Shown: positions 27,646-37,908, counted from the stretch's first letter. The stretch: DNA of 38,845 nt from Haloferacaceae archaeon (GCA_028274865.1 JAQCMY010000261.1:1-38845), one strand, 5' to 3'. Notes: generated from the letters alone by a model not told the origin. A program made the numbers and translations.

Positions 27646-28323
27646 CTACGCGACCCAGCGGACCGTCGGTCCCGCCCCGTCCGGCGCCCGGCGGAAGGAG
27701 AGGTCGGTCGGGAACGCCGTCGCGAACACCAGACGTCCGTCGAGGCCGTCGAACGTTCCGACCCGGTCTTCGTCGCGGAGCGTTCCGCGAACCCGCTCCA
27801 TCGCCGTCCGGTCCGGGGCCGACGTCTCGTCGCGCAGGTCGACGAGCGTCCACGCGTCAGCCGAGACGGTCGCCGGGTCGTCGCCGCGGTTCCGGTACTC
27901 GACGTCGGCCTCGACCCACGTCTCGCCGTCCGGCGGTTCGAGCGGCGCGTCGTCGCGGTACTCGTCGCGCAGGTCCCGCGCCGGAATCTCGTCGGTCCGG
28001 TCGAACCTGGCGACCCGGGCCTCCAGGCGCGTGTCTGGCGACGGGACCGTCGTCCACTCGCCCAGGTCGGCCCGCACCTCCGAGGGGACCGGCGTCGCAG
28101 TCGGTGTCGGCGAGGAGGTCGGTGTCGGCGTCGACGACGGCGTGGGGGTCGGGGTGGGCGTCTCCGTCGGCGTCGCGGTCGCGTCTGACGTGTCGGTGCC
28201 GACGACCTGGACGTCTCCGGGCGTCGGCGTCGCCGTGTCCGGCGGCGTGGTGTCGTCGCCCGTCGACGAGCCACACCCGGCGAGGAGCGCAACGCCCGCG
28301 GCGAGAAAGGGCCGCCTGTTCAC
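27646..28323 (-). CDS. Haloarchaeal lipoprotein with T/P-rich linker
   Basis: NRRPFLAAGVALLAGCGS lipobox; TATPTETPTPTPTPSSTPTPTSSPTPTATPVP linker; GTG start. Confidence 0.82.
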   Translation of the reverse strand: MNRRPFLAAGVALLAGCGSSTGDDTTPPDTATPTPGDVQVVGTDTSDATATPTETPTPTPTPSSTPTPTSSPTPTATPVPSEVRADLGEWTTVPSPDTRLEARVARFDRTDEIPARDLRDEYRDDAPLEPPDGETWVEADVEYRNRGDDPATVSADAWTLVDLRDETSAPDRTAMERVRGTLRDEDRVGTFDGLDGRLVFATAFPTDLSFRRAPDGAGPTVRWVA

Positions 28324-28388
28324 GACACTACTTTTCGGCGCGTCAGCATACCTGTTGCGGACCGGGTGCGGCGACGCGTGCTGCTGTA

Positions 28389-28459
28389 TGGGACCGCCGT
28401 GATTCGAACACGGGTCCAACGCACCCCATGCGCAGAGGATACCACTACCCCACGGTCCC
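28389..28459 (-). tRNA. tRNA-Pro (GGG anticodon)
   Basis: Minus strand: GGGACCG acceptor pairs with CGGTCCC; T-arm CCGTG-TTCGAAT-CACGG; anticodon loop ATGGGGT; no encoded CCA, no intron. Confidence 0.92.
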
Positions 28460-28511
28460 TCTGGCGTCAACTTGCCCGTTCGGCTCTTAACGGCTTCGTC
28501 TTCGCCGCCGG

Positions 28512-29417
28512 TCAGACCAGCACCCGGTCGAGGTCGACGACCTCGCCCCGGTCCGCGCCGGGGTCGCCGACGAGCGTTCCGAGACAGACGGCGGCGCCGT
28601 CGGGCGTGTAGACGGCCACCTGGTCGCCCTGCTCCGGGTCGCCGTCGACGCCGAGGACGCCCGGCGCGTAGACGGGCGCGCCCTCGGCCACCTCGCGGGC
28701 GGCGGACGGCGCGACCGTGAGTGCTGGCAGGCCGTCGAGCAGCCGCTCGGCGGGCGCGACGGCCTCGCGGAGCGGTCCGGAGTCGCCCTCGCGGGCGAAC
28801 GCGAGCGCGTCGGCGAACTCGTGGAGGTTCACGAGGTCGGCGTCGTCGAACGGACCCGTGCCGGTCCGGCGGAGGTGCCCCATGTGTGCGCCGACCCCGA
28901 GCGCCAGGCCGAGGTCGTGACACAGCTTCCGGACGTAGGTGCCGGACTCACACGACAGCCGGAGCAGGGCGCGGCGCTCCTCGACCTCGAGGGCGTCGAG
29001 GGCGTACACCTCGCGGACGCGGAGACGGCGCGCGACGGCGCTCCGGCGTGGCGGCTTCTGGTAGAGCCGCCCCTCGAACGCCGCGAGGGTGGCGCCGAGG
29101 TCCGCCGGCGCCGGGCCGTGGAGTTCGAGGACCGCGACGTACTCCTTCGGTGCGGTCCGGAACCGCTCGACGAGGCGGGTGGCGTCGCCGAGCATCGTCG
29201 GGAGCGACCCCGTCACCTTCGGGTCGAGCGTGCCGGCGTGGGCGGCGTCGTCGACCCCTGGCCCGCCGTCGAGCGCCGTCAGCGCGTCGGAAACCATCTC
29301 GCGAACCCACGCGGCGACCTGGTGGGCGGAGGGGCCGGGGGGTTTGTCGAGGTTGACCACCCCGAACCGCAGGAGCGTGGCGGGCGGGCGCTCGTCCGGC
29401 GGGCCTCGTGCTCGCAC
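28512..29417 (-). CDS. cbf5: RNA-guided pseudouridine synthase Cbf5 / TruB family
   Basis: VVNLDKPPGPSAHQVAAWV, AHAGTLDPKVTGSLP, YQKPPRRSAV, SCESGTYVRKLCHDLG. Confidence 0.95.
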   Translation of the reverse strand: MRARGPPDERPPATLLRFGVVNLDKPPGPSAHQVAAWVREMVSDALTALDGGPGVDDAAHAGTLDPKVTGSLPTMLGDATRLVERFRTAPKEYVAVLELHGPAPADLGATLAAFEGRLYQKPPRRSAVARRLRVREVYALDALEVEERRALLRLSCESGTYVRKLCHDLGLALGVGAHMGHLRRTGTGPFDDADLVNLHEFADALAFAREGDSGPLREAVAPAERLLDGLPALTVAPSAAREVAEGAPVYAPGVLGVDGDPEQGDQVAVYTPDGAAVCLGTLVGDPGADRGEVVDLDRVLV

Positions 29418-29424
29418 GCTGACG

Positions 29425-30021
29425 CTACTCCGCGTCGGCGCGCTGGAACTCGTAGCGGACGCCCTCGACGGGCATCGCGCCCTCGTCACCCCCGTCGGTG
29501 TACGACTCGACGGCGGTGCGGACGACGGCCGTCGCCGCGTCTGGCCCCCACCGAGCCGTGTTGAGGACGAGGTCGTAGATCGAGAGGTCGTCGATGTCGA
29601 TGTCGTAGTAGGTCCGGTAGCGCCGGGCCTCGCTCTCGGCGCGGCGGCGGGTCTCCTCGCGGACGGCGGCGGCGGACTTCTCCTCCCGCCCGGCGATGCG
29701 CTCGACCCGGACGGCGAGCGGCGCGGTCAGCCACACCCGGATGTCGGCGGCGTCGCCGGCGAGCCAGCCGGCGAGCCGCGACTCGAGCACCAGGTCGTCG
29801 CGGCGCCGCGCGAGGTCGTACTGCCGCCGGTCGAGGTCGTAGTCGATCGCGGGCTCCGTCTCCGCGAGTTCGTTCAGCTCGACGGGCGAGAGGCCACGCT
29901 CGTCTGCCACGGCCCGGAAGATGTCGCCGCCGCTGACGTGTTCGGAGCCCAGCGCCTCGGCGAGCGCCGCCGCGAGCGTCGACTTCCCGCCGCCGGCGGG
30001 GCCCGAGACGGTTATCAACAT
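29425..30021 (-). CDS. cmk: Cytidylate kinase
   Basis: [41 protein letters not shown]. Confidence 0.95.
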   Translation of the reverse strand: MLITVSGPAGGGKSTLAAALAEALGSEHVSGGDIFRAVADERGLSPVELNELAETEPAIDYDLDRRQYDLARRRDDLVLESRLAGWLAGDAADIRVWLTAPLAVRVERIAGREEKSAAAVREETRRRAESEARRYRTYYDIDIDDLSIYDLVLNTARWGPDAATAVVRTAVESYTDGGDEGAMPVEGVRYEFQRADAE

Positions 30022-30069
30022 ACCACCGGTCGGCGCCGCCCGGGCAAAGAAGTTGCTATCGACGCGGGG

Positions 30070-30984
30070 CTACGACGGACTCGGGCTGATGTCGATGTTC
30101 AGCCCCTTGCGGATGATCTGCGTGAACCCCATCGAGCAGACGAAGTACCAGAGGATCCACACCTGGACCGGCCCGAGCGCGGCGTCCCGCCACTCGAGCG
30201 GACCACGGAGCGGGATCGTGATCGCTCCCGGGTCGATATGCTGGGTCCCGCCGCCGATGCCGAGTGCCCAGTACATCCACAGGAAGACGGGAATGGTGAA
30301 GAACATGATCCAGACCATCGGGCGGAACTGCTCTTTGAACATCCCGAGCTGGTCGCCCATCATCTCCATCTGTTCGTCCTGGAGCCGGTCCAGCGCCTCC
30401 TGGTCGTCGCGCTCTTTGGCCTTCTCCCGGCGCTCCTGGAGGTCCTTCATCTGCGCCTGGTACTGCCCCATCTTCTCCGTGTTCATCAGGTTCGCCTGGA
30501 GCAGCGTCGAGTACAGCCCCGTGCCCATCGCAAGCACCATCACGACGGCGTAGAACGGGAGCGCCTGTTCGAGCGGGCCGAGCGCGACGTTCATTATCCC
30601 GCCGATGAGGTCGCGGAGCGGCTGCCACGCGTAGGCGACGAAGAAGGCTATCGTCACCCCGGCGACGCCCTTGTCGTACACCGACCACGTCGTCTCCTCG
30701 ACGTCGTCGCCGTCCTCGACGGCGTCGGCGCCGTCTCCCCCGGCATCGTCCTGTCCGACCGCGGCGCGGGTCGCCTCCGGGTCGGCGAGTTCGAACCCGT
30801 CGTCGCCGTCGACGAGCACGCCCTGCTCGATCAGTCGGCCCCAGTGTCCGCTGGAGACGTCGTCGCGGACGTCCGCCCAGCGCACCGTGCCGTCCTCGGC
30901 GCGAGAGAGCACCGTCTCGACGGCGTCGCGCATCTCGGTGTCGTCCCCGACGAGGTCGCGAACTGTCCGTTCGGTCCGAGCCAT
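30070..30984 (-). CDS. DUF106 family membrane protein (archaeal Oxa1/YidC superfamily, EMC3/TMCO1-like)
   Basis: TM helices with cytosolic coiled coil (QYQAQMKDLQERREKAKERDDQEALDRLQDEQMEMMGDQLGMFKEQFRPMVWIMFFTIPVFLWMYW). Confidence 0.92.
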   Translation of the reverse strand: MARTERTVRDLVGDDTEMRDAVETVLSRAEDGTVRWADVRDDVSSGHWGRLIEQGVLVDGDDGFELADPEATRAAVGQDDAGGDGADAVEDGDDVEETTWSVYDKGVAGVTIAFFVAYAWQPLRDLIGGIMNVALGPLEQALPFYAVVMVLAMGTGLYSTLLQANLMNTEKMGQYQAQMKDLQERREKAKERDDQEALDRLQDEQMEMMGDQLGMFKEQFRPMVWIMFFTIPVFLWMYWALGIGGGTQHIDPGAITIPLRGPLEWRDAALGPVQVWILWYFVCSMGFTQIIRKGLNIDISPSPS

Positions 30985-31033
30985 CGAGACGGCGTAGGAT
31001 ATCGTAGAATAAGAAGGGTCCGCTCTCGGCGTT

Positions 31034-31660
31034 CTACGACTCGACCGTCTCGCGCAGCGCCGCGAACACCTCGTCGGGCGTGCCGTCGCCGTCCACCTCG
31101 ACCAGCGTGCCGGTCTCGCGGTAGTGGTCGACGACCGGCGCGGTGTTCTCCTCGTACACCCGGAGGCGCTCGCGCACGGTGTCCTCGGTGTCGTCGTCCC
31201 GCTGGGTCAACTCGGCGCCGCAGTCGTCGCAGCTGCCGGCCTCCGCGGGCGGTGCGAACTCGACGTGGTAGGTCGCGTCACACTCCGGGCAGATCCGTCG
31301 TCCCGTCAGCCGGCGGACGAGTTCGTCCTCGGGCACCGAGAGAAAGGCGACGGTGTCGAGGTCGACCATGTCGGCGAGGAACTCCGTCTGGTCGAGGTTC
31401 CGGGGGTAGCCGTCGAGTACGAACCCGTCGGCGTCGGCGAGCGCCTCGACGACGATCTCGTTCACCACGGGGTCGGGGACGAGTTCGCCCGCCTCCATGT
31501 ACTCGCGCGGCGTCCCGTGGTCGGTCTCCACGTCCCTGTTCGCGCGGAGCGCGTCGCCCGTCGTGACGTGGTCGACGTCGTACTCCTCGGCGAGTCGCGT
31601 GCTCTGCGTGCCCTTTCCCGCGCCGGGGGGACCGAGCAGGAGGATCTGTGGCTGGTTCAC
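31034..31660 (-). CDS. adk: Adenylate kinase with zinc-binding lid
   Basis: [46 protein letters not shown]...[11 protein letters not shown] start. Confidence 0.97.
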   Translation of the reverse strand: MNQPQILLLGPPGAGKGTQSTRLAEEYDVDHVTTGDALRANRDVETDHGTPREYMEAGELVPDPVVNEIVVEALADADGFVLDGYPRNLDQTEFLADMVDLDTVAFLSVPEDELVRRLTGRRICPECDATYHVEFAPPAEAGSCDDCGAELTQRDDDTEDTVRERLRVYEENTAPVVDHYRETGTLVEVDGDGTPDEVFAALRETVES

Positions 31661-31772
31661 GGCAGTCAGACCAGCCGCGCGTATTTGAATCTCCCGACGG
31701 GTCGACGCCCGCCGTCGCCTCGCTCGCGGGACTCCCGGCCCTGTTAACCGTCCGCGCGCCCGACCGGAGCGC

Positions 31773-32204
31773 GTGACCCGATTCGACGCGACCGACCCCG
31801 GCGAGCGCCGGAAGCTCGTCGCCGACGCGGTCCGCGCACACCGGGAGCGTGGGAGCGAGTTCCTGACCGTCGAGGCCGCGTGGGGAGACGACGAGGAGAC
31901 GCTCGCCGACCTCGGTGCCGACGACGGCGGCGACGCGACAGCGCCCGACCCGTGGATCCAGTTCGGCGACCGCACGTTCAACCTCGACGTGACCGGGGCG
32001 GAGCTGACCCGGCTCGACGCCCTCCTGGACGACTACCCGGAGTTCCGGGTCGAGGCGCGCGACTCGCCGGCGGAGGCCGAGGGGACGAACGTCCGGATCA
32101 CGGCCAAGTCCGACGCCGGCCGGCTGGCGGCGTTCGTCGACGACGCCTTCCTCCGGGTGTACGAGGCGCCCGCAGACTACCGGCTCTGGGCCGCGAGCGT
32201 GTAG
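31773..32204 (+). CDS. Hypothetical haloarchaeal protein
   Basis: Acidic 143-aa ORF, compositionally typical, not recognised. Confidence 0.7.
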   Translation: MTRFDATDPGERRKLVADAVRAHRERGSEFLTVEAAWGDDEETLADLGADDGGDATAPDPWIQFGDRTFNLDVTGAELTRLDALLDDYPEFRVEARDSPAEAEGTNVRITAKSDAGRLAAFVDDAFLRVYEAPADYRLWAASV

Positions 32205-32266
32205 GCGGAGGCGACGGCGAGGCAGACGGGCGGAGCCGTTTACCGCCGACGCGCCCTCCCCCGACC

Positions 32267-33157
32267 GTGACGACAGCACCAGAGGGTCCCTCCGCGCCGC
32301 GGCCCGAGGAGGGCGAGTCCGCCGTCCTCGACGGCGACGGCGTCCGTCTCCACGCCGTCCGCGCCGGGCCGCCGGACGGACCGCTCGCGCTCCTGCTCCA
32401 CGGCTTCCCCGAGTTCTGGTACTGCTGGCACGAGCAGATACAGCCGCTCGCCGCGGCCGGCTACCGCGTCGTCGTCCCGGACCAGCGTGGGTACAACGCC
32501 AGCGAGACGCCGGCTGGCGTCGACGCGTACCGGATCGACGCGCTGGCGCGGGACGTCACGGCGCTGATAGACGCCCACGGCCGCGAGTCGGCCCACGTCG
32601 TCGGCCACGACTGGGGCGCCGCGGTCGGCTGGTGGACCGCGCTCCACCACCCCGAGCGCGTGCGGACCCTGACGGCGGTGAACGTCCCCCACCCGTCGGT
32701 GATGACCGAGGAACTCCGCCGGTCGTGGCGCCAGCGGCTCCGGTCGTGGTACGTCCTGGCGTTCCAGGTGCCGGCGCTGCCCGAGCGGGTCGCTCGCGCC
32801 GGCGACTGGCGGCTCCTCACCCGGTCGATGCGCCGGTCGAGCCTCCACGGGACGTTCGACGAGGCCGACTTCGAGCGCTACCGCGCGGCGTGGAGCAGGC
32901 CCGGCGCGTTCGGCGCGATGCTGAACTGGTACCGCGCGGTCGTCCGGGAGCGGCCGACGCCGGCCCGGGAGACGGTCGAGCCGCCGACGCTCGTCGTCTG
33001 GGGCGCTCGTGACGGGTTCCTCGCGCGGTCGATGGCCCCGCGCTCGGTCGGGCGGTGCCGCGACGGGCGGCTGGAGACGATCGCGGACGCGACCCACTGG
33101 GTCCACCACGAGCGTCCCGAGCGGCTCTGTCGCCTGCTCCGCGGGCAGTTCGCGTAG
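32267..33157 (+). CDS. Alpha/beta hydrolase (epoxide hydrolase-like)
   Basis: LLLHGFPEFWYCWHEQI, VVPDQRGYNAS, VVGHDWGAAVGWW, C-terminal DATHWVHHERPE. Confidence 0.92.
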   Translation: MTTAPEGPSAPRPEEGESAVLDGDGVRLHAVRAGPPDGPLALLLHGFPEFWYCWHEQIQPLAAAGYRVVVPDQRGYNASETPAGVDAYRIDALARDVTALIDAHGRESAHVVGHDWGAAVGWWTALHHPERVRTLTAVNVPHPSVMTEELRRSWRQRLRSWYVLAFQVPALPERVARAGDWRLLTRSMRRSSLHGTFDEADFERYRAAWSRPGAFGAMLNWYRAVVRERPTPARETVEPPTLVVWGARDGFLARSMAPRSVGRCRDGRLETIADATHWVHHERPERLCRLLRGQFA

Positions 33158-33201
33158 CCGCGAGTCGAACGGTTCAAGCCGGACGCCCCCGGCGCTCTGC
33201 C

Positions 33202-34461
33202 GTGGCCTCGCGGCTCGCCCGGCTCCTCATCGGCGTCCTCGGGGCGGACGCGGCGGTGCTCGCCGACCGTCCGTTCCGCGTCGTCCTCGTCGCCTCGCTG
33301 ATATCGCCGCTGGGCACTGCCGTCGTCTCGCCGGTGCTCGCGGGTCTCACCGGCCCGTTCGGCGTGACGGAGGCGCGCGCCGGCCTCCTCCTCGCCGGCT
33401 TCACCGCGCCGTCGATCCTGCTCATCCCCGTCGTCGGCGCCCTGTCGGACCGGGTCGGCCGCCGGCCGGTGCTCGCGGGCGGCCTCGCGCTGTTCGGCCT
33501 GTCGGGGAGCGCCGTCGCCCTGACGGGCGAGTTCCGGGCCGCGCTGGCGCTCCGGGCGCTCCAGGGCGTCGGCTACTGCGGGGTCGCGCCGGTGCTCATC
33601 ACGAGCGTCGGCGACATGTACGCCGGCGAGCGCGAGGCGACCGCGCAGGGCGTCCGCTTCACCGTCGTCGGCGTCGCCCTGACGCTCGCGCCGCTGGCCG
33701 CGGGGCTGCTCGTCGCCGTGGCGTGGCAGGCGCCGTTTCTCGTCTACCTGCTGTCGCTCCCGGCGGCGCTCGCGGTCGTCCTGTTCCTCGGCGAGCCGCG
33801 CGAGCGTCGGTCGGCGGCGTCGCTGGCCGAGACGGAGTCGCTCGCGGCGCTCGCACGGCGCCCCCGGGTGCTGGCGACGCTCGCCGGCCTGACGGCGCCG
33901 CGGCTGGTGTGGTTCGCCTTCCTCACATACGCCTCGGTGGTCGTCACCCGGCTGCTCGACGGGTCGCCCGCGGCGTCCGGCGCGGTGGTGGCCGCGGCGA
34001 GCCTCGGCGCCGCCGTCGCCGCGACACAGGTCGGTCGCCTCACCGGGGGCCACGGTCGGGCGCGGCTACTCGTCGCCGCGATCGTCGGGTCGGGCGCGGG
34101 CCTCGTCGGCGTCGGCGTCGCCCCTTCGGTTGCCGTCGCCGTCGGCGCCGCCGTCCTCACCGGGGCGGGGTTCGGGGTCAGTCTCTCGCTCTACCGCTCG
34201 GAGATGACGCGGCTGGCCCCCGCCGCGCGGCGCGGCGGGCTGGTGAGCGTCGGCGAGTCGGTCGGTCGGGTGGGGTCGACGGTCGGGCCGGTGCTGGCGG
34301 GAGCGTTCGTCGGACTGGGGCAGCCGGTCCTGGGGGACCGCGGCGCGGTGCGTGGTGCGCTGGCCGCGATGGCGCTGGTGGCCGTCGCGCTCGGGGCCAC
34401 GAGTGTCCTCGTCGCCGGGCGGTTCGCCGCGCCTCCCGGGTCGCCCGCGGCGGGTGACTGA
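33202..34461 (+). CDS. MFS transporter
   Basis: 12-TM pattern; GALSDRVGRRPVLAGG MFS signature; GTG start. Confidence 0.92.
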   Translation: MASRLARLLIGVLGADAAVLADRPFRVVLVASLISPLGTAVVSPVLAGLTGPFGVTEARAGLLLAGFTAPSILLIPVVGALSDRVGRRPVLAGGLALFGLSGSAVALTGEFRAALALRALQGVGYCGVAPVLITSVGDMYAGEREATAQGVRFTVVGVALTLAPLAAGLLVAVAWQAPFLVYLLSLPAALAVVLFLGEPRERRSAASLAETESLAALARRPRVLATLAGLTAPRLVWFAFLTYASVVVTRLLDGSPAASGAVVAAASLGAAVAATQVGRLTGGHGRARLLVAAIVGSGAGLVGVGVAPSVAVAVGAAVLTGAGFGVSLSLYRSEMTRLAPAARRGGLVSVGESVGRVGSTVGPVLAGAFVGLGQPVLGDRGAVRGALAAMALVAVALGATSVLVAGRFAAPPGSPAAGD

Positions 34462-34478
34462 CAGCCGGCGTGGCGCGA

Positions 34479-35036
34479 CTACTGCCGGTCGCGGCGCATC
34501 GCGATCTCGAACCACGGGCAGAGCCGGAGCTGCCGGTAGTAGCGCGGGTTGTCGCCGAGGTGGTCGTAGTCGGCCCAGAGGAGGCCGCCGATCTCCGACT
34601 CGTCGGGGTCGAGGCTCGTGTCGTCGAGCGTCGTCTGTAACACCGCACAGACCTCCCACTCCAGTCCGGCGTTCTCGTAGTGGCGCTTGTACTCGAAGCG
34701 GTCGGTCACCCGGAGGTCGCCGTACTGGTCCGGGGTGACGCCGAGCTCCTCCTCCAGTCGCGCGCGGCAGGCGTCGACCTGGGACTGCCCCTCGACGGGG
34801 TGAGAGGCGACGGTGCCGTCCCAGTGGGTGTCCCAGAGGCGCTTGTCCGGCGCGCGCTGTGCGAGGAGGACGCGACCGTCGTCGTCGAAGACCAGACAGG
34901 TAAACGCGCGGTGGCGCATCCCCGCGCCGGTGTGGGCGTCGAGGCGGTTCGCCGTGCCCCGTGGCTCGTCGTGTTCGTCGACGAGGACGACCGACTGACG
35001 GGTGTTCTCGTGGGATTCGGGGTCGTCCGGACTCAC
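34479..35036 (-). CDS. idi: Isopentenyl-diphosphate delta-isomerase type I (Nudix fold)
   Basis: RHRAFTCLVFDDDGRVLLAQRAPDKRLWDTHWDGTVASHP; EELGV; WEVCAVL. Confidence 0.92.
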   Translation of the reverse strand: MSPDDPESHENTRQSVVLVDEHDEPRGTANRLDAHTGAGMRHRAFTCLVFDDDGRVLLAQRAPDKRLWDTHWDGTVASHPVEGQSQVDACRARLEEELGVTPDQYGDLRVTDRFEYKRHYENAGLEWEVCAVLQTTLDDTSLDPDESEIGGLLWADYDHLGDNPRYYRQLRLCPWFEIAMRRDRQ

Positions 35037-35135
35037 GCTACGTCGGTCGGAGAGACACGACAAGGACTCTTCGGTTCGAGCGGCGAGCGTGCCGAACAGG
35101 AGGATTCTTACCCGTCGAGCCGCCCCACTCAGCGT

Positions 35136-36194
35136 ATGTCGCCCGCCTACCTGGCGCTGGAGGACGGTCGCGTCGTCGAGGCGCGGACCCGCGTCCCCGG
35201 CCGCACGAGGGGGGAACTGGTGTTCACGACCGCGTACACGGGCTACGAGGAGAGCCTGACCGACCCCTCCTACGAGGAGCAGGTCCTGACGTTCTCGTAC
35301 CCGCTCATCGGCAACTACGGCGTCCGAGCGGAGCGGTTCGAGTCCGACCGGATCCACCCCCGTGCCGCCGTCGCCCACGAGTTCACGGAGGAGATAGTCG
35401 AGTGGCTCGCGGGCGAGGGCGTCCCCGCCGTCGACCACCTCGACACGCGCGACCTGGTCACGTCCATCCGCGAGGGGGGCGCGATGCGGTGTGGCGTCGC
35501 CGCCGGCGAGGACGCGACGCCGGACGACGCCCGTGCCGAACTCGAGGCCTGCGTCCCGATGTCGGCCCACGGTGACATCGGCGAGCGGGTGAGTGTCGCC
35601 GAGACCGAGACGTTCGAACCGGAGGGCGAGTCGGTTGCCGACGTCGCCCTCGTCGACTGCGGTGCGAAGGGGTCGATCCGGTCGTCGCTGCTCGACCGGA
35701 ACGCCACCGTCCACCTCCTGCCCCACGACGTCGACGAGGCGACGGTGGAGTCGCTCGACCCCGACGTGCTGTTCGTCTCGAACGGCCCCGGCGACCCGGA
35801 GACGTTCGTGAACGCCGAGTCGCTGGTCGACTCGTACGTCGGCGAACGCCCGGTCGCCGGCATCTGTCTCGGCCAGCAGGTGGTCGCGAACGCGCTCGGC
35901 GGGTCCACCTCGAAGATGGAGTTCGGCCACCGCGGGGTGAACCAGCCGGTTCGCGACCTCGACTCCGGCCGCGTCGTGATGACGACACAGAACCACGGCT
36001 ACACCGTCGACGACCCCGGCGACCTCGACGTGACACAGCGAAACGTCAACGACGGCACCGCCGAGGGGCTGGCGTCGGCGGACCTCGACGTGCTCACGCG
36101 CCAGTACCACCCGGAGGCGAACCCCGGCCCGCACGACTCCCTCGACTTCTTCGACGACGTGCTGGCGCTGGCGCGCGGCGAGAGCCCCCTATAG
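35136..36194 (+). CDS. carA: Carbamoyl-phosphate synthase small subunit
   Basis: YLALEDGRVVEA, TGYEESLTDPSYEEQ, GICLGQQVVANALGG, QNHGYTVD, QYHPEANPGPHDS. Confidence 0.97.
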   Translation: MSPAYLALEDGRVVEARTRVPGRTRGELVFTTAYTGYEESLTDPSYEEQVLTFSYPLIGNYGVRAERFESDRIHPRAAVAHEFTEEIVEWLAGEGVPAVDHLDTRDLVTSIREGGAMRCGVAAGEDATPDDARAELEACVPMSAHGDIGERVSVAETETFEPEGESVADVALVDCGAKGSIRSSLLDRNATVHLLPHDVDEATVESLDPDVLFVSNGPGDPETFVNAESLVDSYVGERPVAGICLGQQVVANALGGSTSKMEFGHRGVNQPVRDLDSGRVVMTTQNHGYTVDDPGDLDVTQRNVNDGTAEGLASADLDVLTRQYHPEANPGPHDSLDFFDDVLALARGESPL

Positions 36195-36383
36195 CTCCCG
36201 GAGCCGGTCGTCCCAGCCGCGGTACGCGAGGAGGTACGCGACCGGGGTCGTCAGGGCGAGCGCGGCGCCGAGAATCCGGAGGTGCGTGACCGGGTCGGGC
36301 GGCGCGAGGGCCGCGCCGACTATCGTGGCGACGACGCCCGCGCCCGCGAGCGTCGTCAGAAACAGCGCGTGGCGAGGGTCCAC
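36189..36383 (-). CDS. Small membrane protein
   Basis: MDPRHALFLTTLAGAGVVATIVGAALAPPDPVTHLRILGAALALTTPVAYLLAYRGWDDRLREL; stop overlaps carA stop. Confidence 0.65.
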   Translation of the reverse strand: MDPRHALFLTTLAGAGVVATIVGAALAPPDPVTHLRILGAALALTTPVAYLLAYRGWDDRLREL

Positions 36384-36465
36384 AGCCGTGCCGTCGACCG
36401 GCGGCGGCCTGAATCCACCGGACGGGGGTCAGCATCTTTTTCCGAACTCCCGTCGGAGCCCCGCT

Positions 36466-37344
36466 ATGGTCACGGTGCGGGCGCCGGCCACCAGCGCCAA
36501 CCTCGGCAGCGGCTTCGACGTGTTCGGGGTAGCGCTCTCGCGCCCCGCCGACGTCCTCCGCGTCCAGCGCGCCGAGCGCACCACGATCGAGGTGACCGGC
36601 GTCGGGAGCGAGTATATCCCGGAGGACCCGGCCAAAAACACCGTCGGCGCCGTCGCGGAGGCGCTCGACGCCCCCGCGCACATCCAGATCGACAAGGGGG
36701 TCCGGCCCTCCTCGGGGCTCGGCTCCTCTGCGGCCAGCGCCGCCGGCGCCGCCCTCGCCCTCGCACGGCTGTACGACCGCGACCGGACCCGCCGCGACCT
36801 GATCCCGGTCGCCGCCGAGGGCGAGGCCGTCGTGTCGGGCGAGCCACACGCAGACAACGTCACGCCGGCGCTGCTCGGCGGGTTCACCGTCGCGAGCGAC
36901 CGGGTGACGGACGTCGACGCCACCGTCCCTCTGGTCGCGTGCCTGCCCGAGATCGCGGTCTCGACGCGCGACGCCCGCCGGGTCGTCCCCGGGGAGGCGT
37001 CGATGGACGACCTCGTCCACACCGTCGGCCGGGCCGCCACGCTCGCCGTCGGGATGTGCCGGTCGGACCCGGCGCTCGTCGGCGCCGGGATGGAGGAGCG
37101 GGTGGTCACCCCCCGCCGTGCGCGGCTGATCACCGGCTACGACGGCGTCCGCGAGGCGGCTCTCGGCGCCGGCGCGACGGGCGTCACCGTCAGCGGCGCC
37201 GGACCGGCGGTGGTCGCGGCCTGCCCCGACCCGTGTCGACGAGGCGTCGCCGGGGCGATGGTGGACGCGTTCGCCGACGCCGGCGTCGAGGCCCGGGCCT
37301 ACCAGACCCGGATCGGCCGCGGCGCGACAGTCTACGGGGACTGA
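36466..37344 (+). CDS. thrB: Homoserine kinase
   Basis: VRAPATSANLGSGFDVFGVAL; GVRPSSGLGSSAASAAGAALA. Confidence 0.96.
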   Translation: MVTVRAPATSANLGSGFDVFGVALSRPADVLRVQRAERTTIEVTGVGSEYIPEDPAKNTVGAVAEALDAPAHIQIDKGVRPSSGLGSSAASAAGAALALARLYDRDRTRRDLIPVAAEGEAVVSGEPHADNVTPALLGGFTVASDRVTDVDATVPLVACLPEIAVSTRDARRVVPGEASMDDLVHTVGRAATLAVGMCRSDPALVGAGMEERVVTPRRARLITGYDGVREAALGAGATGVTVSGAGPAVVAACPDPCRRGVAGAMVDAFADAGVEARAYQTRIGRGATVYGD

Positions 37345-37808
37345 TCGAGCGCCCGCTCGGCGAACCGGTCACGAACCGGCGGCGGGGGGACCTGACACTC
37401 GTCGGTCCAGCCGAACAGCCGGGAGCGCGTCCGCGCCACGAGGTCGTAGAACGGGTCCCGGAGCGGCCCCGGCACGGCGAGCAGGGGGCCGAGCAGCGAC
37501 CACGGGAGCCCGAGGCGCCGACAGACCCTGAGCGCCGCCGTCGACCGGGTGTACGCGACGCCGTCCGCGACGAGGACGACCGAGTCGAGGTCGTCGGTCG
37601 GCAGGCCGTGCCGGCGCAGGAGCTCCCGTCCGACGGGGGACCCGAGCGGCGCGAGGCGGTAGACGCCCGCGTCGTCGTCCCGCGCCACCGTCCTGACGGC
37701 GGCGTTACAGAGGTTACAGGCGCCGTCGAACAGGATCACCGGCGCGTCGAGGCCGTCGACGACGGCGGCGACGGAGCGCTCGTCGTCCGGTGTCGCGTCA
37801 CCCGTCAC
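37332..37808 (-). CDS. DCC family thiol-disulfide oxidoreductase (DUF393)
   Basis: VILFDGACNLCNAAVRTVARDDDAGVYRLAPLGSPVGRELL. Confidence 0.92.
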   Translation of the reverse strand: MTGDATPDDERSVAAVVDGLDAPVILFDGACNLCNAAVRTVARDDDAGVYRLAPLGSPVGRELLRRHGLPTDDLDSVVLVADGVAYTRSTAALRVCRRLGLPWSLLGPLLAVPGPLRDPFYDLVARTRSRLFGWTDECQVPPPPVRDRFAERALDQSP

Positions 37809-37908
37809 TGTACGCTGCCCGGGACGCGGCGCTCTTAACCGAGTCGGTGGTCCGAGTGGACGGCGGGCGCCTGAAGACACTTGTCCGGCGCGGACCACCC
37901 CCCGCGGC

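Noticed and set aside
25472-27853. 793-aa minus-strand ORF
   Set aside because: Antisense to ilvD and moaB; Arg/Asp/Val-rich reading produced by GC-rich codon bias with no recognisable domain
28090-28260. GT/CG-rich periodic repeat that might suggest a microsatellite or CRISPR-like array
   Set aside because: Explained as the Thr/Pro-rich linker of a lipoprotein; no spacer-repeat structure
29089-31566. 825-aa plus-strand ORF
   Set aside because: Antisense to cbf5, cmk, DUF106 and adk; a shadow ORF in high-GC DNA
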